DNA from: Mnemiopsis leidyi
Lineage: Eukaryota; Ctenophora; Tentaculata; Lobata; Bolinopsidae
Direction of reading: 5' to 3'
Assembly (NCBI GenBank): GCA_000226015.1
Contig: JH152824.1
Span: 38,079 to 68,225 of the forward strand
Length of the DNA: 30,147 bases
Shown here: piece after piece, positions 1 through 10,700 of the stretch
Numbering within the stretch: position 1 is the stretch's first letter
Layout: each line of letters starts with the position of its first letter
The notes under the pieces: generated by a model
Seen by the model: the letters and a program-made list of their open reading frames with translations, nothing else
Databases searched by the model: none
Told to the model about the DNA's origin: nothing
Made by a program: the position numbers and the translations under genes

Positions 1-100
1 TCAATATGCTATTTATAAATCTTTGAAATAATCCCAAGAGGAAGGTGTTGTGTTAGTTCATAGAAGTGATGTGAGTAATTATTACACATAACCGTTTCAG

Positions 101-3100
101 CACCCCTCCCCCAGAAGAGTTACAGAACCTGATGCACCGACACTTCTACCGTTGTCAGTACTTTCAGGGCAGCCCTCTAGGCTCAGGAGACCTTCAGCGT
201 GTCAAGGTTTGTCTTCTGCAACCATTTTAGTGCTAGCAAGCACCCACGCCCTAGCTTTAGAATATGGGCGTTACCAGAACCAGTATAGCAGTATGAGGTC
301 TGTAACGATAGTAGTGAAAGTGTGTGTCAAGTTCGTCCTGCAAAATTGTTGCGATATGTATATAATGTTGTAATAGCTATTCAAGTAGAGTCTGTTGTCT
401 CATGACTCATATCTGTAACTTGCCTGTAATAGTAAATCTGAAACCGTTGTGAATGTTACATGATTGAAGTGATCAAGTGAAAAACCGCAGTGTGACACAG
501 CGAAGGCGTGTCTTGTTATTGCAAACAAGCACTCCCATGAGCCTGACGCAGAGGACGCAGCCAATATTCTCAGGTTAACAAGTTTTCAGGCAGGGTTTTT
601 TGCCCTTTAGGTTTCCTGCAGTCCCCGCATCTCATTTCTTTATTGTGTTTCAAGGAAAGCAATTATTTTTAAAACGTTACAATTACAAGCATCTGTTTCC
701 CTTTTTAATAGCATGTCCTAAATTTAATTAATTCCAGGGTGATATCTATAAAGAACTTCAGAGCTTGCGTCAGAGTTATCATCCAGATATTAAACTATCA
801 CAATGAGGTGCTATTCTGTTTTTTCTAAAAAACACATTTTATCTCCCTACAATTTTCTTTTTTATTTACCAACACATATTGCTATGCTCTAAAACCGGAG
901 AGATACTCTAAGAATTGTTATAATTTCCCAAAATATATGTCAAACATACAGGAGTACCTGTTTAACGTAAATTTTCCAACGGAACGCCTGTTTAGTGTCA
1001 TTTTTTCTAAAGGAGCCCCTGTTTAACGTTATTATTTGTTAAGGAGCACCTGTTTAGTGTTTAACGTTATATTTTATAGGAGCAACTGTTTAATGTTTAA
1101 CGTTTTATTTTCTGAAGGAGCACCTGTTTAACGTGCCGGACTGGAACAAGGTGCATGGGGACGAGGTTATCTGCATCAACGAGCTCAAGTTGGGACTTCT
1201 GGGCAAGAGTTGCCTATGTCCGGGATTCAGTACCATGGTCGCTAATCTAATCATGATGAGCTCTTTCCAACCAGGCAACTATAATGTTAGTGTCAGTAGA
1301 ACTATAACTATTTATTGGCTGTTCTAACGATTAACTCTACTATGACTGAGATACTTTTATCTGATAATCCTTCCTTTGCGTCTGATTGGTGAAGTCGCTG
1401 TCTGCATCTAATTGATCCTAATATAAATTGCAAATAAACTGGTTTTGTGGTATTTTAAGTCGATAATCTTGCACATTAAAATATTATGTGTTTATCTTCC
1501 GTTAAAAACAAATATATACATATGATATACTGCAGATTAAATCCAAACTATTTCCTGGTATTAGCGTACTGCTATACTGGATTCAGCCTGTATGATATGT
1601 AGACATTATTATAAATAGCTACTCAACTGAGACAAGTCTAAATCTGAGACAAGTCTAAATCTGAGACAAGTCTAACTCTGAGACAAGTCTAAATCTGAGA
1701 CAAGTCTAACTCTATTGAGACAGGATGAGGTCTATAAAGGACTTAGGAGTTGGGTCTTTACGATTGAATTATAGATTTACAGACTAGTTTAATATAAAAA
1801 TCTAAAGCACATACTTACATATAATATATATATATGTAAGTATTTACTCTATAGTCTGTAGACTATTTTCTGATATTCTCAGACTCCATAGTTTCTCAGA
1901 GTCTATATTTATAATCTGTAACTGTGAAAAACATAGAACGTTTAAAACGGACCTATTGCGCGCCAGCTTATAAAAAGAGCACTTACTGGCCACAATTTTT
2001 GATGCCGGCCCGCAGTGGGTCCTGTCGGCACGCAATGGGTCCTGTAAAACGTACTATGTTGTTCACAAGGCTTGTGAACAACAAAGTACGTTTTACAGGA
2101 CTCAAAAACTCCACCCCAGAATCCTTCTAACGACGTGCGAGATCACTGGCAGTACGAGTACGGGTTTGGAGCCTCCAACGAACTTTACACCGGGGCCATG
2201 AGCAGCGACTTTGTCGGGATGACCTTCCCGATGGTGGCAGAGATCTGTCTCATCAAACTTCACATTCTTCTCATTGGAGTGGAGGTGGAGACTAACGCTG
2301 ACAGTTCCGGAATTCTCTTTAACCCCAGCCCCAGTATTTTTAGGTTCTCTGAGAATAGTCGGGGCATCTTCATCGCTCAGAACCCTCAGGCTGTCAAGAG
2401 GTTGGTGGTTTAGCAGAAATTGCTTTTTTGATTCGTTGATAATGGAAAGCTTTTGTTGAACTTTGTTCCTCTGTTCCTTTGTGGTTCCATCACCGCAGTG
2501 TTGATGTGATATTTTTCAGTGCTGCCTTCTATTGCTACCAGTGTCACGAGTATACTTCTAACAACGAAATCTCAAAGTGCAACTGTGACAAAAGTAAGAA
2601 TTCGAATTTGTTTGATGTCAGGTTTTTCCATAAGGTGTTGGTTCTGATTAAAATACAATAGTTCTGATTAAAATACAATAGTGATTATACTATTATAGCA
2701 TTACACTCAGTTATACACCACTGATGAAGTGGTGTGTGAAGTGTAAACCGGTTATAACAAAAAGATTTCATAATCCCTTGTAACAATCCATAGTAACCAT
2801 CCCTATAAGTAGCCATCTCTAGAACTCATCCCTAGTAACAATCCCTAGTAACCAACACTTGCTTACCAGCCAAGTACATAAGAACAGGACTGTCACACAA
2901 CGTAACAGACGGGCAATATCGCACTGTTAACAAGTGAGTGCAGAATAGTCCGTGAATTCCTATAATTTCAGTTTCTTTTATCAACAATCTGGTTGTCTGA
3001 AACATTTGATTAAAACTTCAAAGACGAAATTACTCAGACACTAATAAAGATGATAAACTCCAAATATAGATTAAGAAAAAACTGTACCAATTTCTCCCCA

Positions 3101-6100
3101 GTTTCGAAATGACGGAAGGGTACACGGAAACCCCGCCCCGACCCGGTCCAGAAGTACCCAGTCACGTGCCTTTCTGGAAAACCCTGGGGAAGGAGGAGCG
3201 AGCTAAGTATGACCAGAAGCTTACCCTCGACGGTACTGGTGCTTATCATTGGCGGGAACCGTGCGCTCTTGATGACGTCACCATGGTAACAACTCACCAA
3301 TTTTAGGATAATTATTAATCATTTGTGAATCATTCATGCAATAAAAGTGTGGGTTGATTATTAATCTGTCAACATTCAATTCGCGTTTAAGTTAAATTTG
3401 AACGCTGACATCTAACTATGTGGTATGATTTCAGACAAAAGAGGACGTGGCGACACTAACTGACCACATTATAGTCTGTGTTTTCGGAGACACCAATTCT
3501 CCTACCGTCGGTCTGAGAAACCTCGTGAGTTGTCATCGTTATAAAATCTTTTTCACAGTGATCATGATGGCAACGATTATGTCGGTTAGAGACTGAAAAT
3601 ACGAATAACGATCGTGATCAAAACCAAATGTCTCATTTCAAAATATCGGATTTCAAAAATTCAAATTATTAAAGGTGAATGAAGGCTTTATTATCTAACT
3701 TCCAATATGATAGTCATTAATCACATATTTCAGCTGTTACCGCTTAGAAGTAGTAATCTTCCAATGGCTGAGGTGAAAAAAGTCCTTCTGCTGGGACAGA
3801 AGGACTATATTGAAAAGGAATGGAAAGATTTAAACGACTTTCAAGATGTCTATTTCATGGAGGTAAGTTTTTTTACTCGAACCTTTAAACTTCCATCAAC
3901 TTAAGATCATCAGAAGTTAGCTTATCGACAAAGTTTATTTAGTTATCCACTTATGAATCTGTCAGGGTTCCCCAATGCGAAGAGAGGACGTAATATCGGC
4001 GGGGGTTCAGAACTGTCTGATGTGTCTCATTCTCTCCTCGGCCCTGCAGGGCAAAGCCACAGATCCTAATCTTGTTGATAAGGAGACCATTCTCTCTTTT
4101 CTTCAGGTTTGTTTGGATTTAACGGTATAGACAGCGAATGTTCAGTGATGGATAATTTGTTGCTCATTATTTAAGTTGCACTCTCAGGCTTATAAAGAGC
4201 AAACGAGTTCCGAAAATTAATCATATTCCTATAAGTCACTCACAGACCACAGTGTTTGGTAGGTATCAATAACTCACTATGTTTAAACTAAGAGTTAATT
4301 CGTATGATAATAATTATAATTTTTCCCCAAACTCCTGCAGATAAAGGGATGTGGAGGCACAGAACTGATTGCTCCCCGGTCCTTCAAATACGCTCTCAAT
4401 GAGAAGCCCAAGAGGAACCGGATGCAAGTTCCTATAATCTCCGAAATAGGTTACTTGTGGGAATGTAGTTTTTGTAAAGTATCCATAATCATGACAACGT
4501 TAATAGTGTCCACACTGGAAATTACCATGACAGTGACAGGATAATCACCATGACAAAGACATTTAAATCGATCTCACGACATTCACAATATGTTCTAGCT
4601 ATTCACAATATGGTCCTCCTATTTATTTTTCACAAACTGTTCTATTAATCACTTTAAAAATATTGTTAGTGCATGCAATGTTTGAATGACCCCTCCGCAG
4701 TCAATGACTCCAATGTGCAATTCATGGAGAAGTCCAAAGACTCCTCCCAACGAGGGTTACACATGGCCCTACCATTCACCCGAGGACAAGCCTTTATTGT
4801 TTCTGTTCTGGACGCTATATTATCTCTGGTAAATACTGCAGCAATACTGGGTAGGGAGAAGCTGGCCTGATGGAGTTTGTCTGATTGGAGTTGTTGTTAC
4901 CCCCTGACCGGGACTAACTCTTTGACATATGAAATTTCAAATCACACGGTAAAACACTAAAATGACGAAAATTTCTCCCTTTAAATCAGCTCCAGTCCGG
5001 GCAGCCTCTCCCCACACTCCCAGCCCTACCTTGCTGTAGGCTGGTTCTCTCTCCACCTCACCTCACCCCACCCACCCTAGTTCAGGACACAAATGTGGGT
5101 TTCATGGTGCTGGACCGGGGCGACGCTACCATCACCATAGGCACGTACTCGCCCCCCTTCGCCAAGGGCCAGGCTTTCATCGTGTCTGTGCTGGACTCAG
5201 TGCTCTCGCTGGTAAAGTGCATACTGAGATGATTTGATATGTGCATGGAGTTCTACCCGAGTTTTTTTGATGATGGTACGATAGTTAGATCTTTTATCTC
5301 AGTGAATCTGATCAACCCGCAGAGTTGATCGGTGTGCATCTTGAGATTTCGAACTGGTCCGAATAATAAATCTTTCTTGACTCTGATGAGCATGAAAGTA
5401 TAAAGAGTGTTATACTTATTGAGTTGTTGGCCTGTAAAAGGTGATATCCGTGTATCGAGGAACAATGATAAGAATGCAGAGTGCATGATGTCGTGTCAAA
5501 AACTTCCAATGTAAAGTTTACGACGTACTTAACGTTGGTTATCTAGCGATGATTAAAATGTAAAGATGGTTGTTATAAAGTCATAACATGTTACCCTTAG
5601 ATCTTTATCATGCTTCCACAGTCAATGTGCAATAACAGTCACTTCTAACGTAATTAAACATTTAAATAGTCTTTGCAGAGTTAAAGCTTGAATTTCAAAT
5701 CGCCAGTTAAAAGCCAAATCCTAGCTTTTAACAGTAAGTTATGAAGCAGGGCATTTGGAACACCCTGAATGAAATGGTTATCGTTAGTAGTATACTTTTG
5801 GGCGATTTAGTTTGCATTTCGTCATAAACAACACCTCATTAACATCCACTACTTGATGACTTTGCTATGAAATATCATCAATAACGTGAAGCAATTTTGA
5901 CTTTAAACCAATGTAATCCCCAACAAAAAACCCCATACGCACTGCAAACTTCGCAGTCGATAACAAAGTTCAATTCTAGACGTTTTACAATGAGAAGCTG
6001 ATGAGGATAATCAGAACGCTGATAACCGGCATAGACTCCCATTCCCAGGACCCTGACGACGCTTTCGCGGATCTGGGTCTGTCTTTACGGTTACCGTTCT

Positions 6101-6675
6101 TTATTTTTTACCTTGTCAACTCAGTGATAGTACATACTTTCACGGCAAATTTTCTTGTTGTAAACCTAATGTGTTCGTATATAAGTGCCACCACCTAAAC
6201 TAAATGTGTTGAAAATGTAATTTTTCTAGATTTTACAAACCCTCTGATTCGCCCTTATTTACCCAAGTATCACTTTCATTCTCTTCTAGACGACTGTGGT
6301 ATTGCTATTGGGCTGAATAAATTCAGACCATGGTTAAGAACGCGTATGTCTTGTCGCATCGCTCAGATTTCACTGGCAGACGAACGTTTCTCCGGAATCC
6401 GGGTGAGTGTATTGTACTGTATTTTTGTTCTATTGTAATCATCTCGTAATATTATCGGAGGTAATATCTCGTATGAACTTCCATGCACCTTCCAGCTCAG
6501 ATGCAATTACAATGTACGTATTCCCAACTTGAAGTTTTGATCACGTGTCCAGGTATACGGAGAACTGTTTGAGATGTTGCTACGACGACACTCAATGTTA
6601 GCTCTGGGTCTTTACCGATGTTACAAGAAAACCCACAAGGGATCAAACAAGAAATCACCAACCTCAAGCGAGTGA
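101..6675 (+). CDS. slo: Slo/BK calcium-activated potassium channel, C-terminal gating ring (5' end outside window)
   Basis: The large-conductance K+ channel's cytoplasmic RCK1-RCK2 gating ring. The pore lies upstream, off the window. Exons by homology and phase: 101-206, 491-573, 738-807, 1118-1285, 2120-2400, 2520-2593, (one probably missed), 3102-3285, 3435-3524, 3734-3862, 3966-4106, 4341-4449, 4701-4828 or 5081-5211, 5980-6076 (or to 6089), 6290-6402, 6553-6675. Slo signatures seen: DAEDAANILR, VISIKN, VIIQILNYHN, INELKLGL, CPGFSTMVANL, AAFYCYQCH, VCVFGDTNSPTVGLRNL, LPLRSSNL, VQNCLMCLILSS, NDSNVQFM and RIIRTLITG. Identity to vertebrate Slo1 looks moderate, so the lineage is distant or fast-evolving. 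Slo1 and not Slo2, because of the AFYC..C segment and the NDSNVQF context. Junction phases agree except across 2594-3101, and the C-terminus is uncertain. Confidence 0.92.
952..1134 (+). repeat. Tandem array of a splice acceptor plus exon start in a Slo intron
   Basis: Six units begin near 952, 982, 1012, 1042, 1080 and 1118. Each resembles GAGCACCTGTTTAACGT and follows a T-rich tract; four of the five intronic units are preceded by AG. The last unit is the true exon start (1118). The copy at 1042 matches its first 12 bases exactly. Periods are 30 or 38 bp. Decoys read into stops soon after TTT AAC or TTT AGT. Confidence 0.85.
1629..1716 (+). repeat. 17-bp minisatellite in a Slo intron
   Basis: Five tandem copies of GAGACAAGTCTAAATCT with small changes (AAATCT/AACTCT), followed by a partial GAGACAGG. 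It lies in intron 1286-2119. No coding or splice role is apparent. Confidence 0.9.
2039..2101. repeat. 63-bp near-perfect palindrome
   Basis: Two 31-bp arms (2039-2069 and 2071-2101) are reverse complements with one mismatched pair and a single central base (G2070). It lies in the Slo intron, ending 18 nt before the acceptor of exon 2120-2400. In RNA it would form a long hairpin over the branch-point and polypyrimidine region. Confidence 0.92.
2594..3101 (+). other. Slo RCK1-RCK2 linker intron, probably hiding an unseen exon
   Basis: Exon 2520-2593 leaves phase 1 at a strong GTAAGA donor, but the next recognisable exon (acceptor at 3101) needs incoming phase 2. A small exon of length 3n+1, or an alternative boundary, must lie between them. 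In animal BK genes this is the main alternatively spliced linker (STREX-type inserts). The stretch also holds an exact 20-bp tandem duplication (2641-2680) and a small hairpin with 8-bp stems (ACACCACT/AGTGGTGT, near 2714-2734). I could not identify the exon. Confidence 0.5.
2641..2680 (+). repeat. Exact 20-bp tandem duplication
   Basis: GTTCTGATTAAAATACAATA occurs twice in direct succession (2641-2660 and 2661-2680) in the Slo linker intron. Confidence 0.9.
4701..4828 (+). other. Slo alternative exon 'a' (calcium-bowl exon, version 1)
   Basis: Acceptor CCGCAG at 4700 and donor GTAAAT at 4829; phase 1 in, phase 0 out; 128 nt. With the preceding G it encodes VNDSNVQFMEKSKDSS, then the tail PFTRGQAFIVSVLDAILSL. 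This matches the Slo1 NDTNVQF...QPF...SVLDSLMS block, which holds the calcium bowl. Only one Asp follows the FM residues, where vertebrate Slo1 has a run of aspartates. Confidence 0.88.
5081..5211 (+). other. Slo alternative exon 'b' (calcium-bowl exon, version 2)
   Basis: Acceptor CCCTAG at 5080 and donor GTAAAG at 5212; phase 1 in, phase 0 out; 131 nt. It encodes VQDTNVGFMVLDRGDATI, then PPFAKGQAFIVSVLDSVLSL. It is a diverged second copy of exon 4701-4828, 252 nt further on, with the same phases, so the two can replace each other. It is visibly more GC-rich than exon 'a', especially at third positions. Using both would duplicate the block, so mutually exclusive use is the natural reading. 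Confidence 0.86.
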
Positions 6676-7770
6676 GTTTTGTTTTATCAATTTCAGAATT
6701 TATTAGATTTTTTGTCCTAAGGTTTTGTTCTTTATGTTTAAGAGTTTGTTGTATTTCAGACATTCACATGCTCACGTATGTTCGATTTGTGATGCTAAAA
6801 ATCACACATGAAGAGTTTCTAAACCAGATTGAGAAAGCCAGGGCGACGTTTCTTCGACCAGAATTCTTTTTATCTTTTTAGAACTATAACTTTTTTCACA
6901 AATTTAACAATATGAAAACCAATGAAAGTCTGGAAAAAATCTTTCTAAGAGCAAAACCTTCTGTCTCAAGATTCATATGCAAACCACCATAACACTGAAT
7001 TTTGTTTGTAAATATTAAAGTGTTAGATAAGGTATCGCATTACATTGATTTGTAGCAAATTGATAAATTTAACTGAATACAATTAAATGATTGTCTTTGT
7101 ATGCATAATCTGTATGTCTTTTTTATCACAAAATGAAATAAGTCATATAATTGATGATATGTTCACGACATACTCATATCTTAATGAAAGTTCTCATTTT
7201 GTAGTGTAACGATAGTTGAAGTAACTAATGATGGGATCACTTTTACTAACCATAAGTACGTTGTGATATACCTTAATAAGAAACTACTTATACTCTCACA
7301 ATGATCGCACACCTCAACTCAGCACAGCGATAGATTGCCATAGTTTTCATTAACGTCCTCAAATTTATCGGAGACATTGCATAAATCGTTGTTAATTTAA
7401 TTGAAGGAAACTGCGAATAAATCACTCTTAGTCCTAGGCAGTTATCGCCATTCTGGTCATTATACCAACTGGATAATTAATGTAATGCCCGTCATTCAGA
7501 CTACGTGTTTAGACTACTAGGTCTTTCTTTATAATGGTACTTATTAACCATTGAACGACATACACTATGGCATAAAATATTACACGCTAAAACCATAAGT
7601 CCAGTAAAGAAATCCAATAAAAATAATTGCATGGCTCATCTTATCCAACTTTCATCTAAATCATCATTAATCATTGTCTTTTTGAGAATAGGCTTTACTC
7701 CATCTTAAAATCGCAATCATACTATCAGCTAAATTCAGAGATAACAGTTATTTTCCTCGTCATCATTGTT
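6676..7770. other. AT-rich region between convergent genes
   Basis: It lies between the apparent end of the Slo gene (plus) and the stop of the receptor gene (minus). A GTGAGT donor overlaps the Slo stop (6672), and a plausible acceptor sits near 6759, so a further short Slo exon could exist. No reading frame here matches the usual Slo C-terminal NPP...LVPTDLIF segment. AATAAA at 7416 and 7616 on the plus strand are weak poly(A)-signal candidates. I see nothing else. Confidence 0.5.
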
Positions 7771-10700
7771 TCATTTTGGATCGATGGAGTTCTCATCGTT
7801 ATCACCACCATCGACACGCTCTACACACTCGATAGATGTGATTACTGTGATTTCAATCTCCTTAATCCTTCCACTTGTTACATTTTTAGAGACTCTTCTT
7901 CTCGGTGAGATGCAGTATCCGACCGTTTTTTTCAACCACTCAAGTTTTTTGTTGATGAGCTCTCCAAGTGCTTTATCATAAACGAGTGGGTTTATAACAG
8001 AGTTCAACGGCAGGACTATCATAGCGAATGAACTGTACCATTCTGACGCATCGATGAATTCTAGATTGTGCATTCCACTTATTAAGATGAGAGGCACCCA
8101 GCAAATGAAATCAGTTGTGATGATGATCATGATTTTGTTCTGGATAGCCCGTTCATTTTTCTGTCTGTCTTGGTTGTCATGCTGTCCAGATTTCTGAGAG
8201 GATTGCCTGGTTCTACAGACGATCACGATGTAACAGCAGGTGATAACAATAAAGCAGAATAGGTTAACTGCAAGCATGGTCCACACTACTGGATCACTGT
8301 TGAATCCTGCCTCGTTTACTGCAGGCTGTCTGCTCCTTCTTGCATCATCAGTCCTGACAACATACTTAAACAAACATACTCCGTCATTTCCGTAGAAATG
8401 TACTGGATTTCTAGTTAACTTACCATGAACTTGGCTGAACATACCGTCCACTTTTTCACCGATTTCCTTCCAAGTCATCTTAGCACTGGTGGAGAAGGGA
8501 TCTTCAATTTCTGTCCCGTTCTGTTCATTATAAGTCTTTAACACTTTTACGTGCCTTTCTTTGTTGGGAAATCCTATGAAGACCCTGTAGCTGGGGTCGT
8601 AGTACATGCCTTGTACAAAGTAGTCCTCCAAAGAAGGGACCAAAGGTAAGACAGCTATTGTCAGTGCTGCTGTGATGGTCATCATTCCCAGAAAAGTTAC
8701 TTTCTGGATGGATTTTCCGCTTACCGGACCAGGAACTCTCATGGGTTTGCATGTAAGCCCATACATTCTTATGACACTCAATACAGTCATAGTAAAGAGA
8801 GAGATTTGTGAACCAAGTGTGCTGATAACACCAAGAGTTAAACATGGAATCCCGGTCAACCATTCTGCCTGATTTTTACAAAAGTCTTTTCCGAATACGA
8901 TGCTGTCATAGATGGAGAGGATAGCTAGATAAAGTCCGATAAGGAAGTCTCCTGATCCTATCAAACTCATAAGTACCTTCGAGATCATCATTTGTTCAGT
9001 TTCACAATCTTTCAGTGATAAAGATTCGTTGACTACAGTGAACAGGTTGAAGAGCATAGCCAGGATCCCCATAAACCAGCATGTGATTTTGATGACCCAG
9101 TTTCCCAAAATTTGCCGCCCGCAGTCCTCATTGCATTCATCGGAAAGATCAAAACAGTCATAAATGCCATCGCACTTTTGATCGAGGGCTATGAACTGTC
9201 TCTTGTTCCTTTGTAAAGTATCTTCGCATATCATATGGTTTATGCAGTTTTCTTCGTCACTCATATCACCACAATCATCGACAAGATCACACACTTGCTT
9301 GTAGTCAACACATCGACTATTGTTACATCGATAAAAGTCCTGATGATATCCACCATTGGCAGAATTATTCAGGAATGTGAGAAAAGAGTTATTTCCAAGT
9401 GTGAAAGTCCTATCAAGATACTGACCTGGGCACGAATCATGTTCCAACTTTCTATTTGCACCTTTCAGCAGACAGGTCGCTTTTGTTTCTTTACAGAGAT
9501 CCAAACAGCTTAGAAAAAGATACTCCTCGCCAAACAACTTATTGCATTCAACTCTCGTGGTCGGAACTCTCAACTCCAGTCGTGCTCCAAGAACATCGCC
9601 CCAGGGTCTTACAAATTCTCTTATCTCGCATGTGCTAACACTTTCGTTACAGATGGATCGCGTAAGACCTATGTAGTCTGCAGTGATCTTTTTTATGGGA
9701 AAGTCTCTTGCTATCTTACAAACATCATTCTCCACATTTGTGTCATCACAGGACTCAACTCCATCACAGAGCTGATGAAATGGGACAAAGGATGCTTTGC
9801 CGTTTCTTCTTGGACAATTGAATACATCCGTGCAAGGCTTGTCAGCCATACGGAATTGCCTTGTTTCTTCTGAACAGAATTTGTTTTTCCATCTGTGAAT
9901 GTTTTCGTCCTCCCCATCCATACAGTCCGTCTTATTATCCATTATCCATGACACGGGTATTTTGTATCCTTCTCTTTTTGGGTTGAATCTACGAGTACAG
10001 GTAAATTTTGTTTTGTCAGTTACTTGCCTTTTTAGTTCATCAGTCGTTATCTTGCAGATGTCATCAAACTCGTCACTTCCATCAGAGCAATCCTTTATTC
10101 CGTCACACATTTTGTGTTTGTGTATTTTACAGTCTCTTTTCATTAATAGACATTCGTTTTGTTCATCATTTTTACATAACTTGATTGCTTTTTTAGTCTG
10201 GTCATCTGAATCTTTACAAACAACGTACTTGGATACAGTGGACATGAAACCGTTAACCTCACAGTACCCTCCAACTCTCTCTATATCAGAGCAGTTTGTC
10301 TGATCCAAATAGTTCTGGCAGTATGGTATTTGTTCTCCATACACCGTATCCATTACAGAACATCGCGTGTAGTCAAGTATGGGTACGATAGCTTCAGTTT
10401 GTCTCAGATCATAGCGGGTACACGTGTGAGCTGTATCGTTAGTAACATAACAATCCTTTTCGTCTAATCCGTCTTTACATTGACCCCAATAATTCTCCGA
10501 AAATTCCATCGCATACATGTTGAACAGAAAAATATCGCTCTTGTTTCATCACGGTACAATTTAGTCCGTACTTGTATCCATTACAGTTACTCTCGTCAAC
10601 ACAATAGCCAAACATGTCGTCCGATCCGAGGATGTTCAGACTGTCGCACCTATCATCACACAACTTTTTGTTCCTGCGTCTGGTTTTGCAATCCATATTT

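Larger units (their letters stand above)
101..2593 (+). other. Slo RCK1 portion (six exons)
   Basis: Six exons encode the second half of RCK1 up to the Cys-rich segment before the RCK1-RCK2 linker. Phases at exon ends are 0, 2, 0, 0, 2 and 1, and each matches the next start. The residue aligned with the RCK1 methionine reported to matter for calcium sensing in Slo1 (in the KLKLLMIAIE context) is leucine here (KLHILLIGVE). The segment FQPGNYNNPSNDVRDH is longer than the vertebrate loop before the WQ..Y motif; its 5' half uses a donor at 1286 and its 3' half an acceptor at 2119. The exon at 1118-1285 begins directly after a tandem array of copies of its own start. Confidence 0.85.

Noticed and set aside
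2706-2740. Hairpin ACACCACT/AGTGGTGT in the Slo linker intron
   Set aside because: Eight-bp stem only; too short to claim function in 30 kb of repeat-rich DNA.
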